Source: a bacterium (lineage in GTDB: Bacteria > Patescibacteria > JAEDAM01 > Absconditabacterales > Absconditicoccaceae). Taken from it: a DNA stretch of 56,462 bases. Position numbers and translations under genes: made by a program. Below the pieces are notes generated by a model that made no database searches, was not told the DNA's origin, and saw nothing but the letters and a program-made list of their open reading frames with translations. The stretch lies in contig JAFTEM010000029.1 of NCBI GenBank assembly GCA_017453665.1, positions 1-56,462 of the forward strand, given 5' to 3'. Shown piece by piece: positions 27,637 to 39,026 of this stretch; the stretch's first letter is position 1; each line of letters opens with the position of its first letter.

Positions 27637-28460
27637 TGGAAATTCCAAATATATGACTTTGAACTTGGAAAATTCAAGATGAACGCGTGATTCAAGAGGC
27701 CCTCGATATAGGATATCATCATTTTGATACTGCATGGATTTACAATAATGAGAGGATTCTAGGAAAGGTGTTTGATGAAGAAAAAACAAAAAGGGAGCAG
27801 CTTCGGATAACGACAAAGGTTTGGTTTGATTATGTCCCTGATTATAAACCTCATGAATTTCTTGAGAATGATTTCTGTTATAGTCAATTAGAATCTAGAC
27901 TTAAACAGACCTTTATTGATTTAAAGACTGAATATCTTGATTTAGTACTCCTCCATTGGCCAACAGATATGGATAATGATATTTTTGCGTTTGAAAAGCT
28001 TTTAAACTACAAAAGAGAAGGAAGAATTCGTCATCTCTGAGTATCTAATTTTCCGTATTCCAAGTTAAGGAATTTATATAGTTATGTTTGAGAAGAACTT
28101 GAGTTTTTAGAAATAGAAAAGCATGCTTGTCTCTCGAATGAAAAAGCAGAAGCATTTGCTCACGAAAAGGGAATTAAGATTATTGCCTATTCGCCACTTT
28201 GACATGGGCATCTCCTCAAGAATCCTTTACTAGAAGAGCTAGCTGCTGAGGAACAGGTTTCAGTTGCACAACTTTGTATTGCATATATCATAGAAAAGTG
28301 ATGTATCTGCATTCCTAAATCATCATCTAAGGAAAGACTTCTAGAGAATTATCATGCAAAAGAAATTCATTTAAGTGAAAAATCAATTTCTATTATCGAT
28401 TCAATGACTAAAAACCATCGTTACAATAATCCACCTTTTGCTCCCGATTGGGAAGACTAA
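27636..28460 (+). CDS. Aldo-keto reductase
   Basis: 274 residues. Reduces carbonyls with NADPH. AKR features: IGLGTWKIQDERVIQEALDI, the catalytic tetrad in HFDTAWIYNNE (Asp, Tyr), TTKVWF (Lys) and DLVLLHWP (His), RIRHLGVSNFP, and a C-terminal NADPH site IPKSSSKERLLEN. Three early glycines are TGA, so the standard code misses the N terminus. Resembles 2,5-diketo-gluconate reductase-type AKRs; substrate unknown. Start overlaps the glycosidase stop (TAATG), implying coupled translation. Confidence 0.88.
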
Positions 28461-28463
28461 AAA

Positions 28464-28493
28464 AGCAGCGAAGGATAGAATTTCCATGCTGCT
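28464..28493. terminator. Bidirectional terminator between the AKR and thymidylate synthase genes
   Basis: AGCAGC / GCTGCT stem with an imperfect inner stem, A-run on one side and T-run on the other, serving both convergent genes. Confidence 0.75.
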
Positions 28494-28503
28494 ATTTTTT
28501 TAC

Positions 28504-29604
28504 TTAGATTGATACGGCACCCTTGATTCCCTTATCGTGCTCATAGTCTATGAGTTCGATATCTTCCCACTTGAAGTCCAAGATATTCTTGACCTCAGGA
28601 TTGAGTTTAATTGAGGGAAGTTTGTGAGGTATGCGGGTAACTTGCTTTTTCATCTGCTCAATGTGGTTGAGATAGATGTGAGCATCACCAAAGGAATGAG
28701 TGAATCGTCCCGGCTTACGACCCGTAACATGAGCCATCATACAGAGGAAGAGTGCGTCCTGTGCTGTGTTATATGGTACGCCAAGGAACGTATCACAGCT
28801 TCTCTGGACCATCTTGAGATGGAGTACTCCTTCTTCGTTTGCGAAGAACTGGTAGAGGAAAGGACATGGTGGGAGCAATGTTCTGTCCTCTGTTTCATCA
28901 TGAGGATTCCAGAGTGTAATCATAATCCTTCGAGATTCCGGATGATTCTTAATCTTCTCAACTGTATTTAAAAGTTGGTCTTTCCCACTGATAAGGATAG
29001 TATCAGCATCAGTATCAAAGTAGAATTTTCTCCTCTCTTGAACTTCACCATTGCTTAAAACAACAGAAGGAAGTACTACATAACACTCGTGCAGGTCTCC
29101 AGCGGTATGGGCTGCAATGTCTCTAATTCTCACCTCACCGAAGTTTCTGAATTGATACCCATAAGTGTGACCTATCTCACCCCACTTTTCACAGAAGGCG
29201 TCATCCTTAAGAATCATTTTCTCAAATTCCAACTTAGCTGCCTTCCATTCGTCAGTGTAATCCGTCCTCGCCTCATCCTTCCACATGTTTTCAAGAAGAT
29301 CAAGCTGTTTGTTTGCTTTGAGGTATTTTTTGAACGGCCACTCTGTCCAGATGTGGTTTTCACGCTCAACCAAGTAGCGGATATTTGTATTACCGCTGAG
29401 TTTCCAGATGAGTTCCTCAAATACTGATTTGAGACTCATTCTCTTAGTAGTAAGGAGAGGATAGTTCTTGATGATACCGTTCTCTTCCTCAAGTTCGCAA
29501 ACATACTCATAACTCGGGATTGCCAATGTCCCGGTACCAGTACGATCATCTGTTTTTACGCCACGAGCTAAAATAGTCCTGGCTAAATCAAGATACTGTT
29601 GCAT
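28504..29604 (-). CDS. thyA: Thymidylate synthase-family protein (TGA-free)
   Basis: 366 residues; E. coli ThyA has 264. Makes dTMP from dUMP with methylene-tetrahydrofolate. Visible: DDRTGTGTLAI (phosphate loop), PLLTTKRMSLKSVFEEL, the ESRRIMITLWNPHD arginine pair, catalytic Cys in LPPCPFLYQFF, QRSCDTFLGVPYNTAQ with the dUMP-binding Asn, and FGDAHIYLNHIEQ. The His that usually follows the catalytic Cys (PCH) is Pro, and an insertion of about 90 residues sits between the early motifs and the catalytic Cys. Start chosen at ATG 29604 (MQQYLDLARTIL); an upstream in-frame ATG adds a basic, unlikely extension. A hydroxymethylase is an alternative, but the retained Asn favours dUMP. Confidence 0.85.
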   Translation of the reverse strand: MQQYLDLARTILARGVKTDDRTGTGTLAIPSYEYVCELEEENGIIKNYPLLTTKRMSLKSVFEELIWKLSGNTNIRYLVERENHIWTEWPFKKYLKANKQLDLLENMWKDEARTDYTDEWKAAKLEFEKMILKDDAFCEKWGEIGHTYGYQFRNFGEVRIRDIAAHTAGDLHECYVVLPSVVLSNGEVQERRKFYFDTDADTILISGKDQLLNTVEKIKNHPESRRIMITLWNPHDETEDRTLLPPCPFLYQFFANEEGVLHLKMVQRSCDTFLGVPYNTAQDALFLCMMAHVTGRKPGRFTHSFGDAHIYLNHIEQMKKQVTRIPHKLPSIKLNPEVKNILDFKWEDIELIDYEHDKGIKGAVSI

Positions 29605-29703
29605 TTTTTTAAGATTTTGTTTGACACTTATTTTTCTTTTAAACACAATAGTTTTTATCAAAAAGATTAATAAAGTCAATAAAATCTAAAAAATAAAAAA
29701 AAA

Positions 29704-29721
29704 TTGGAGCATTGACCCCAA
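29704..29721 (-). terminator. Terminator of the DUF333 lipoprotein gene
   Basis: Short TTGG..CCAA stem followed on the minus strand by a run of nine T. Confidence 0.6.
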
Positions 29722-29736
29722 CTTTTCTTAGAACAT

Positions 29737-30249
29737 TTATCAGATTTCAACCATTACACCTGCATCAAACATATCTATAGTACAAGTGAAGTCCTCTTTT
29801 TGACTTCCATCTTTTTCATAAGTTACCGTTCCTTTTCTTATAAGTTTTTCATCTTCCTCTACTTCAGTGTCTTCTAAGGATATATCTGCCTCATATACTT
29901 CTTCGATATCTTGTAAGAATTGCATTATTTGGTTTTTACACGCTATAACACGTTTTTCTTCAGTATCCACATTAGTTAAATCGGCTCTCTCCTCATAACA
30001 GTTTCATGCTAAGAATTCTTGATCATTACAAATCAAGCCATGAGGAAGTGCACATTCTCAATAAACTTCATCTGTTGAATTGATAAGACTATGAACTCAT
30101 CAATTATCTAGACAATACTGCATTGCTTCTGATAATCACAAACCTGTATATTGTGAAGTTGCAGGACAATTATAATCGTAACCGCAATTACAACCTGCTA
30201 ATAAAATAGAACATCATAAAGAAAGAGATAAGAGTCCTCGATTTTTCAT
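29737..30249 (-). CDS. DUF333-domain lipoprotein
   Basis: 170 residues. A lipoprotein signal peptide ends in the lipobox LLAGC (Cys near residue 21), so the protein is membrane-attached on the outside. A DUF333 domain follows (residues 30-80): GLGLSEAMQYCLDNGGVHSL, EVYGECALPHGLICNDQEF and LAGNCYEE, with its paired cysteines; TGA codes several glycines there. A second acidic region (residues 90-170) ends GVMVEI, then TGA TAA, read here as Gly then stop. Function of DUF333 proteins is unknown, some are annotated as putative hemolysins. Confidence 0.78.
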
Positions 30250-30338
30250 TTTTATAAAAAATTAAGAATAAAAGTTACTTGTTAACTATACTATATAAAA
30301 ACAAATTAAAAATACTATGGATTTTTTTCAAGAAAGAC

Positions 30339-30367
30339 TTGATTTTTGTCCTATGGTTTCCTATAAC
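30339..30367 (+). promoter_or_regulatory. Promoter of the paired small-protein operon
   Basis: TTGATT, 17-base spacer, TATAAC, then an A-rich leader of about 20 bases before ATG 30391. Confidence 0.6.
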
Positions 30368-30390
30368 AAAGTCACAAATAAAAAATCAAT

Positions 30391-30744
30391 ATGAGTTGTT
30401 CTTCCTTTAAATCCTCTGCAAAGAGGTCGAGGAACTTTAGTTCACCCCTGGAGTTGTTAGCTCTGATGGCTTTGATGGTGATTGGCGTAATTGCCGTACC
30501 TTCTCATCGGACTCAGAAGCCACTCAAAGGAAGTCTTCCGGAAATACTTGCTCCTATGCAAACGATTGTATCGCATGGCTCTCCATCCTGTGAGGCGATA
30601 CTTTCTGGAAGCTACTCCTTGCATCTAAGATTCCTTCCGTCTCGAACTAACGACGGACTACGGATGGACGTACCTCTCTATGAATCCGACTTCTTGAAGT
30701 TGGTGGACCGAGGATTCCTCGTAGTGCTAACGGATGGCTACTAG
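30391..30744 (+). CDS. Small membrane/secreted orphan protein 1 of a pair (TGA-free)
   Basis: 117 residues, G+C much higher than flanking genes, TAG stop. A basic, Ser-rich N-terminal tail (SSFKSSAKRSRNFSSP) is followed by one hydrophobic helix (LELLALMALMVIGVIAVP, about 19-36) and an exterior of about 80 residues with SHGSPSCEAILSGSYSLHLR. Could be a signal anchor or a cleaved signal. No family recognised. Shares layout (Ser/Arg tail, Met-rich helix, exported part) with the next gene, 60 bases downstream in the same transcript. Confidence 0.6.
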   Translation: MSCSSFKSSAKRSRNFSSPLELLALMALMVIGVIAVPSHRTQKPLKGSLPEILAPMQTIVSHGSPSCEAILSGSYSLHLRFLPSRTNDGLRMDVPLYESDFLKLVDRGFLVVLTDGY

Positions 30745-30804
30745 CTACGCTAGTGTCTCCAAGTAAAAAAACTCTAAAAAACTCTTAAAAAAATCAAAAA
30801 AAAG

Positions 30805-31098
30805 ATGAAACCCAATTCGAGGGATGGTACTTCCTTCATGATTATCGCCTTCATTCTCATGTGCGTGATGACTGCCATCGTATTGGCGAGCGATTCTAAT
30901 GGAACTCAGACTCCTAAAAGCCAAACAATCACCCAAGACTTCTCTTTCGCTACGGCTATGTTGACAACTGAGAGTCTGGACTGCATTTCCCAAATTGCAC
31001 TGCAAAAGGAATTTGAGAACCATACAGTAATTCGCTATCCTGCAATGAGATTGGTGAAATCTGTAAATGTACCACAGCCCCTCCCCGGGGCAACCTAG
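30805..31098 (+). CDS. Small membrane/secreted orphan protein 2 of a pair (TGA-free)
   Basis: 97 residues, TAG stop. N-terminal hydrophilic stretch (KPNSRDGTS), a Met-rich helix (FMIIAFILMCVMTAIVLA, about 11-28), then an exterior of about 70 residues ending VNVPQPLPGAT. The GTQTPKSQ after the helix echoes RTQKPLKG after the helix of the preceding protein, hinting at a common origin or partner proteins. Leader is almost pure A/C/T (CTTAAAAAAATCAAAAAAAAG). A hairpin CTGGCG/CGCCAG follows the stop, then a strong terminator. Confidence 0.6.
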   Translation: MKPNSRDGTSFMIIAFILMCVMTAIVLASDSNGTQTPKSQTITQDFSFATAMLTTESLDCISQIALQKEFENHTVIRYPAMRLVKSVNVPQPLPGAT

Positions 31099-31145
31099 CT
31101 GGCGGTTGCGCCAGTACAATTAAAAATCTAGTAACAAACAACGAC

Positions 31146-31169
31146 AAGCCCCTTGGATAAGAGGGGCTT
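31146..31169 (+). terminator. Strong terminator of the paired small-protein operon
   Basis: AAGCCCCT / AGGGGCTT hairpin with TTTTTCC tail. Confidence 0.9.
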
Positions 31170-31243
31170 TTTCCTAATAAAAAATTTATTGCATTAGCAA
31201 TTCAGAAAACTAGTATTTAAGTGTTTAATTCTATTAGCACAAT

Positions 31244-32335
31244 ATGAATAAATTACAGCTTCTTTTGATACTAGCAGGTATTGTTCTTATGTATCTTGCT
31301 CTTAGGACCTATAAAAGGAAAAAAATCTGAATTTTAGGGTTTTGTTTTTTCTTTTTAGCTGGAGCTCTTATCGGTATCTTTGCATTAAAAACAGAATGGT
31401 TAAATGCTATTGGTATTAGCTTTTGATTAAATAGATGAGCTGATTTGATTGTGTATTTTTCTATTATTATTCTGTTTTATATCTTCTTTCATATTCTCAA
31501 TATCCTTTCTAAAAATAGTTTAGATTTAACGAGATTCATTTCTACTAGTGCTATTAATAAAGCTTATGCTGAGAATAAGGAACAGATACTCCATCGAGAA
31601 AATGCTAAAGAATTAGATGATTTTGTTTTTAATATCAGAGTTTATAATGAAGGAAAAGTTTTAGGAGAAACCATCGATGAATTAGTTGCATATTGAGTGA
31701 GGAAAATGGTTTTTATCAATGACTGATCACGTGATAACTCGTTAGAAATTTTGGAAGAGAAGAAAAAAGAATATCCTAAATGTTTAATCATTATTATTTC
31801 GCATACTATCAATAGATGAGGATGAGCTGCTAATAAATCTTGATATGCATTTATTAAAAAATATGCGAAAGCATTGAATATAAAATGGGTTGTTTGATTT
31901 GATCCTGATGGACAGATGGATATTAAAGATATTGAACGTTTTAGAAAAGCTATAGAAGAACATAGCAATATTGATCTTTTCTTGGGGTCTAGGTTTGTTA
32001 AATGAGCTAAATCTTATGATATGCCTGTTTCTAGAAGAATCATTCTTTGGATGTCAAAGATTATTACTAGGATATTTTATGGAGTTAAGGTATCTGATCC
32101 CCATAATGGGTATAGAGTATATAGCTTAGCTGCACTAGAAAAGATTACTATTAATGCTGATTGAATGCATTACGCAAATGAAATTAATGAACAAATAGCA
32201 CTTCATAATCTCTCATTCCTTGAGATTCCTGTTGATATTCACTACACTGATTATTCTCTTTGAAAGGGACAAAAGAATAGTAATAGTTGGAAATTAGGAT
32301 TTAAAATGATTTATGAAAAATTCTTTGGAGAATAG
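31244..32335 (+). CDS. Glycosyltransferase family 2 with N-terminal DUF2304-like membrane part
   Basis: 363 residues. Three hydrophobic helices (residues 4-20, 27-48, 63-88) resemble DUF2304. From residue 125 a GT2 domain follows: FNIRVYNEGKVLGETIDELV, VFINDGSRDNSLEILEE, NRGGGAANKSGYAF, WVVGFDPDGQMDIKDIERF (DxD with D-G-Q), LGSRFVKGAKSYDMP and DPHNGYRVYSLAAL. This is the dolichol-phosphate mannosyltransferase-like subgroup that makes lipid-linked sugar donors for envelope glycosylation. Its TGA=Gly codons show full adaptation. Followed 22 bases later by the NUDIX gene. Confidence 0.87.
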
Positions 32336-32357
32336 TTTTATATTGAGGGAATATTCA

Positions 32358-32783
32358 ATGGAAAGAGTTAAAAGATTAAAGGCGTGATGAGTGTTATGTG
32401 ATTGAGAAAATATTTATGTTGTTTATAGAGCAACAAGAGAGAATCCAGATTATTCACTCCCTAAATGACATTGTGAGGAATGAGAAAGTCTAGAAAAAAC
32501 AGCGTATAGAGAAGTTTTAGAAGAAACATGAGTAAAATGAAAGATTTTATGAGAAGTAGCTACGACCTATTATTCTCATGAATGATATTGAGTTATAAAT
32601 GATTGTGAGGTTCATTACTTTGCTATGGATGTTATTGAGGTTTGAGAAAAAACTGAGGTAGATGATGTTACAAGCGTATTAAAATTTCCAATTGATGAAG
32701 TTGAAGACCATTTGACATTCAACAATGATAAATGAGTTATTAAAAAACGAAAAGAGTTTTATTTTAATAAATTAAACGCTTAA
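32358..32783 (+). CDS. NUDIX hydrolase
   Basis: 141 residues. Complete Nudix box GHCEEGESLEKTAYREVLEE followed by TG, matching GX5EX7REUXEEXGU and binding the metal that hydrolyses nucleoside-diphosphate-linked substrates. The YSLPKGH segment before it is like that of the MutT/diadenosine-polyphosphate hydrolases. Six or more glycines are TGA, so the standard code shows nothing here. In an operon with the GT2 gene. Specific substrate unknown. Confidence 0.88.
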
Positions 32784-32790
32784 TTTTTTC

Positions 32791-32817
32791 TTGATTTTCT
32801 AATGCATTATATATAAT
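32791..32817 (+). promoter_or_regulatory. Promoter of the orphan gene at 32864
   Basis: TTGATT followed after 15-17 bases by overlapping TATAAT/TAATAT boxes, giving a leader of about 40 bases. Confidence 0.5.
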
Positions 32818-32863
32818 ATCATTATTGACAATTATGTCAATCATCAACAAAACAGATACATAT

Positions 32864-33265
32864 ATGAAATTACAGGATTTAACCGGAATTGTCGTTGATT
32901 ATCAACCAACACAATTCAAATTCGAGAAGTACCAGCTTCCTGGCTTTATCATTGATAAAGCTAGAGGTGAAATGTTTGAAGCTGAGGAGCTCTTAGCCAT
33001 CATTCTTGATTACTCAAGAGAGGCTGAGAACTGGATAGCAGTCGAACTTCGTAAGTTCGATGAGGATGTACAACATTCCTACTTCAACCTTCAGGAGAAG
33101 AATATAAAGCTCTTTGACAGGACGATTGCTGATTTTCATGCGGTTTTCAAGCAGAATTATTCCTATCTGAGAGATAACGGCTACCTCCACGCTAAAACAC
33201 AGGATTTTGTATTGTATATCTATCCTAGCGAGGAAGTGTTGAAGAAGCTCAAAAAGTTCATCTAG
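32864..33265 (+). CDS. Soluble orphan protein (TGA-free cassette)
   Basis: 133 residues from ATG 32864 (MKLQDLTGIVVDYQPTQF). An upstream in-frame ATG (32834) exists, but starting at 32864 gives the CAACAAAACAGATACATAT leader seen before other cassettes. Mixed helical protein with EAEELLAIILDYSREAENWI and YLRDNGYLHAKTQDFVLYIY; no signal peptide or membrane helix; no family recognised. TAG stop and a compound terminator follow. Codon and base composition differ from the code-25 neighbours. Confidence 0.65.
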   Translation: MKLQDLTGIVVDYQPTQFKFEKYQLPGFIIDKARGEMFEAEELLAIILDYSREAENWIAVELRKFDEDVQHSYFNLQEKNIKLFDRTIADFHAVFKQNYSYLRDNGYLHAKTQDFVLYIYPSEEVLKKLKKFI

Positions 33266-33297
33266 AAGGAGTATTGATTGTACAACCAACTACACAG

Positions 33298-33327
33298 AGG
33301 GAGTATACTAAGAATCTTAGGCTCCCT
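33298..33327 (+). terminator. Terminator of the gene at 32864
   Basis: AGGGAG ... CTAAG/CTTAG ... CTCCCT nested stem with TTTTTAT tail. Confidence 0.8.
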
Positions 33328-33395
33328 TTTTATCTTGAAATAAATTAGGCAATCTTTAACTTTACTGTGCTGTTTAAACATAAAAAAATTATTCC

Positions 33396-34988
33396 ATGCA
33401 AAAAATAATTAAGTGACTTACTATTTATAAAATTTGATATTGAGGAATTGGAATTGCGTCACTTCCTGATTGAAAAAAGGTTCTTATCAAATGAGGAGCA
33501 TTGCCTTGAAGTATTGTCGATGTCCGTGTTGTTAAAGTAAAAAAAGATTATATCGAAGCACATCTTTTAGAGATAAAAAAACAAGACCCTAAATTATTAA
33601 ATTGACGTGCTATTTGTAAACATTTCTTTTCTCCTTTTATGATTAAAGATGAAAATGAAGAAGTATTAGCTCCTTATGCAATTGGATGTTGAGGGTGTAA
33701 ATGGCAAGTTATGAACTATCAATCACAATTAGCTTTGAAAGAAGAAGTCGTGAAAGATGCTTTTAATAAACTCTCTAAACAGCAAGAAGTAAACGTTTTG
33801 CCAATTCTTTGATCTCCGCTTGAAGAAGGATATAGGAATAAGATTGAATTTAGTTTTTGAGTATATAAGCAGCTTGATGAAGCTTTTAGAAAGGCTAAAA
33901 AAAGTTGAAGAAAAGAAGATGAATTATTAAATGAATGAATGAAAAAATATGCTATTGATTCTGAATTTAATTTAGGTTTTCACAAACAAGGAGAATTTAG
34001 TAAGATTGTTGATATTACAAGCTGTTGATTAATTAGTGAAAAAGCGAACAAAATTTTTTCTCACTTAAAAGAGCTTTGTAAAGCGTCTTGATTAGAGGTA
34101 TATGATCAAAAGAATCACCAAGGATTCTTTCGTCATTTGGTTATTAGAGAATGAGTTAATACTGGTCAAGTTTTAGTTAATCTGTCTGTTGCTGATAACA
34201 ATTTAAATGAATGTACTACCCCACTCTGGGAGACTTTTATGGAAACACTTAAAAATGATGAGTTCTTAAAAGAAAACGTTACGAGCTTTGTAATGAGCTA
34301 TAATAATGGATTAGCTGATATTGTTCGTAATAATGAAACCGAAATTAAAACGTTTTGGGGGGATTGAGTTATTTATGAGAAATTAGATTTTTCTGAGTTT
34401 ATGCAAGAGGGGGAAGAAAATACTTCTGTAAACTTCAGAATATCACCATCTTCTTTCTTTCAAACAAATACCTTAGGAGCTCAGAAACTTTTTTGAACAG
34501 CAATGAAGATGGTTGGACGTTTTGATGGGAATATATTAGACCTTTATTGTTGAGCTTGAAGTATTGGGCTTTCCTTTCTTAGAATGGGGGTTTGAGAAGA
34601 ACTGGTTGGAGTTGAGATTGTTGAAGATGCAATAACTGATGCATGGCATAATGCTAAAATCAATGGACTTGAAGAAAAGTGCTTTTTTGTCGCTTCTGCT
34701 GCCGAAAAAATGCTTACTAATTTTCCTGAACTTGAAGAAAAAATTAAAAATATATGATTAGTAATTATTGATCCTCCTAGAGAAGGATTACATCCTAATG
34801 TTATTAGCTATTTAGCAGATCTAAAAAAGCAATATAATTTTAAGCTTTTGTATATTTCTTGTAATCCTATTACGATGGCTAGAGATGTTGAAATGCTTGT
34901 TGAAAAAGGATTTACTTTTAAAGAGGTTCAACCTTGTGATCTTTTTCCTATGACGCATCACGTAGAGGATATTAGTGTATTAAATTAG
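33396..34988 (+). CDS. TrmA/RlmD-family RNA (uracil-5-)-methyltransferase
   Basis: 530 residues. SAM-dependent methylation of uracil C5 in rRNA or tRNA. A TRAM-like N terminus (YGGIGIASLPDGKKVLIKGG) is followed by a four-Cys cluster resembling the Fe-S site (C near residue 80, CGGC at about 102-105), a central domain, RISPSSFFQTNTLGAQKLF, then the Rossmann part ILDLYCGAGSIGLSFL, EIVEDAITDAWHNAKINGL, IIDPPREGLHPNV and the catalytic-cysteine motif ISCNPITMARDVE. Longer than RlmD (about 430) owing to loops. RlmC, RlmD and TrmA cannot be told apart safely. Confidence 0.85.
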
Positions 34989-35006
34989 TTTTTAGGTAAA
35001 AAAATA

Positions 35007-35039
35007 AAGTGGTATTCTTAATTTTCTGTAATACCACTT
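35007..35039. terminator. Terminator after the methyltransferase gene
   Basis: AAGTGGTATT / AATACCACTT hairpin with T-run; can also serve the convergent DUF3795 gene. Confidence 0.8.
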
Positions 35040-35049
35040 TTTAAGATGA

Positions 35050-35388
35050 TTAATTATTTCTTTCTAGATTAATTAAGGATTCTGGATTGGATTTTATGAT
35101 TGCTCAGAGTTTTGAACAATGCTTAAATGCTGAACAATCTCAACATATCTCAAGGTCTTTTTTTATAGCGCATTGACGAATAGGACATAAACTTTCACAA
35201 TATATCGTCTTTACTCCGTTCATACGACAGCCTTCACAGTTAATTTGTTCTGGTAAAATTACTGTTTTATTTAATTCTGACCATTTTTCTGCTGTCTTTC
35301 TACGTAATTCTTGGTCATCGTTAATTGTTGCTAGATAGGCATCACAATTTCAACAATCAATACCACAATAACCAATAAAATTATTCAT
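35050..35388 (-). CDS. DUF3795-like cysteine-rich protein
   Basis: 112 residues with twelve cysteines arranged as in DUF3795: FIGYCGIDCGNCDAYLA at the N terminus, INCEGCRMNGVKTIYCESLC in the middle, and LEICGDCSAFKHCSKL near the end. Probably binds zinc or an iron-sulfur cluster; function of the family is unknown. Several Gly between Cys are TGA. It lies downstream of gyrB on the same strand with a 14-base gap, so it may be co-transcribed. Confidence 0.8.
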
Positions 35389-35402
35389 TTCTTTGTTCTT
35401 TA

Positions 35403-37310
<1,908 letters not shown>

Positions 37311-37392
37311 AATTTTGTTGTGTTTTAAAAGTTAGAATAGTTGAAAACATTTGTAGTAAAATAAATTCAAAAAACAAGTGAAAATTTTAGCA

Positions 37393-37413
37393 TTTTTTAC
37401 GAAATCCCGCTTT
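37393..37413 (-). repeat. GCGGGATTT motif copy upstream of gyrB
   Basis: On the minus strand AAAGCGGGATTTC followed by GTAAAAAA; nearly the same as 22995-23014. Possible regulator-binding site. Confidence 0.45.
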
Positions 37414-37598
37414 GTTTTGTTGCGAAAAATGTAAATTTGATAAATTTTTGATGCAGAACGGAAAAAGATTAGGATAGAGCAAAAAATTGAGTGAATTTTT
37501 ATCGAGCATCCTTATTCATTAAAAGCACAAGGAAAGAATTGGAATTTTTTATTGAATTTAAAATAGTGTTTCATTTTTTTTAAAAATATTTTTTCAAA

Positions 37599-37644
37599 TT
37601 CCGATATTTCTTCATTTTTTTATTAAAATTTTCCGATATTTCTT
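37599..37644. repeat. Direct repeat pair TTCCGATATTTCTT
   Basis: Two identical 14-base copies, starts separated by 32 bases (three helical turns), in the gyrB upstream region. Confidence 0.6.
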
Positions 37645-37716
37645 AATCTCTTTTTATAAGATTATAGTTATCTACTTCACTTATTTAAGTATTCATAAAT
37701 TTCTTTTCCAATAATA

Positions 37717-37748
37717 AAGATACTTCACAAATAAATTGGAAGTATCTT
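37717..37748 (-). terminator. Terminator of the DUF1015 gene
   Basis: AAGATACTTC / GAAGTATCTT hairpin with a T-rich tail on the minus strand, 34 bases after the stop. Confidence 0.75.
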
Positions 37749-37781
37749 TCATATCTTTTTCTTAAAAAAACCACTTTGTTA

Positions 37782-39026
37782 TTAGCTTAATTTATGGATA
37801 ACTAATCCGCTTCTTAATTTGGGTTCAAACCATGTTGTTTTAGGAGGCATGATGTTCCCTGTATCTGCGATATCTATAAGTTGTTGCATACTTACAGGAT
37901 AAAGAGCAAACGCCACTTTCATTTCTCATGAGTCTACTCTTCTTTTTAGTTCTCATAAACCTCTTAATCCTCATACAAAATCTATTCTTTTATCGGTTCT
38001 TAGATCTTTGATTCCTAGAAGTTCATCTAAGACGAGATTTGAAAGGATCGTTACATCTAAGACTCCTATTGGATCTGAATCATTATATGTTCAGTCTTTA
38101 GCTGTTAATGAGTATCGTTTACCTTCTAAATACATGCTAAAGTTGTGGAGGTTTGTTGGCCTATATTCTTCTTGTTGCTGTTCTACTATAAAGTTTTTTT
38201 CTAAAGCTGAAAGAAGCTGCTCTGGAGTTAGACCGTTTAAGTCTTTTACTACTCTATTATAATCCATTATTTTTAATTGGTTATCAGGAAAGATTACCGC
38301 CATAAAATAATTGAATTCTTCATCTCATGTATATTGAGGGTGCTGACTTCTTCTTTCAAGACCTACTCTTGCTGCTGCTGCGGTTCTATGATGTCAATCA
38401 GCAACATAAAGTGCAGGAACTTTAGCAAAAAGTTCTTGGATTCTTTTAATTAATGAAGCATCTTCTATAACTCGGAAATGATGTCAGAAACCATCATCGG
38501 CAACAAAATCATATTCTGGAGCTTTTGTTTTTACAATTTCATCAATTATTCAATCAAGTTCTGCTTGAGATGGATATGCAAAAAACACTGGTTCAACGTT
38601 TGCATCTGTAATATCTACATGCACCATTCTATCATCTTCTTTTTCTCTACGAGTAAGTTCATGTTTTTTTATTTTTTCGTGAAAATAATCATCAATACTT
38701 GTACAGGCTACGAAACCATATTGAGTTCTCTCACCCATTGTTTGTCAGTAAATATAGATTCTTGGCTCTTGATCCTGCACTAACCATCATTTTTCTTGGA
38801 AAGCTTTAAAGTTTTCTACTACTTTATCATATACTGCTTGAGAATGTTCATCTGTTCCTTGAGGAAGATCTATCTCTGCTTTTGTTACATGTAAAAGTGA
38901 ATATTCATTTCATTTAGCTTCTTCTCTTGCCTCTTCTGAATTCATAACATCATAGGGACGTGAAGCTAATTGTTTTACAATGTCTTTGGGAGGACGAAGT
39001 CATTTGAACGGTCTTATGATTACCAT
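37782..39026 (-). CDS. DUF1015-family protein
   Basis: 414 residues. Starts MVIIRPFKGLRPPKDIVKQL ASRPYDVMNSEEAR, the diagnostic opening of DUF1015, followed by NEYSLLHVTKAEIDLP, RIYIYGQTM, the YVADGHHRTAAAA block near residue 230 and a C-terminal VGGIRGLRELKRR ... PPKTTWFEPKLRSGLVIH. The family is widespread, soluble and of unknown biochemical role, possibly amino-acid related. Length is normal. Isolated gene with its own terminator. Confidence 0.9.

Larger units (their letters stand above)
37311..37716. other. Long AT-rich region upstream of gyrB
   Basis: About 400 bases without a plausible gene. Holds a GCGGGATTT motif on the minus strand (37393-37413) and two direct copies of TTCCGATATTTCTT (37599-37612, 37631-37644), 32 bases apart. 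No DnaA-box cluster was found, so an origin is not supported. Confidence 0.5.

Noticed and set aside
28624..29427. Plus-strand frames of 112-115 codons over thyA
   Set aside because: Antisense of a gene with complete thymidylate synthase motifs.
30745..31119. Minus-strand 124-codon frame over the small-protein pair
   Set aside because: Overlaps two plus-strand genes that have a promoter, leaders and terminator; the antisense frame has none.
37311..37716. Replication origin next to gyrB
   Set aside because: AT-rich and repeated, but no cluster of DnaA boxes and no dnaA or dnaN nearby.
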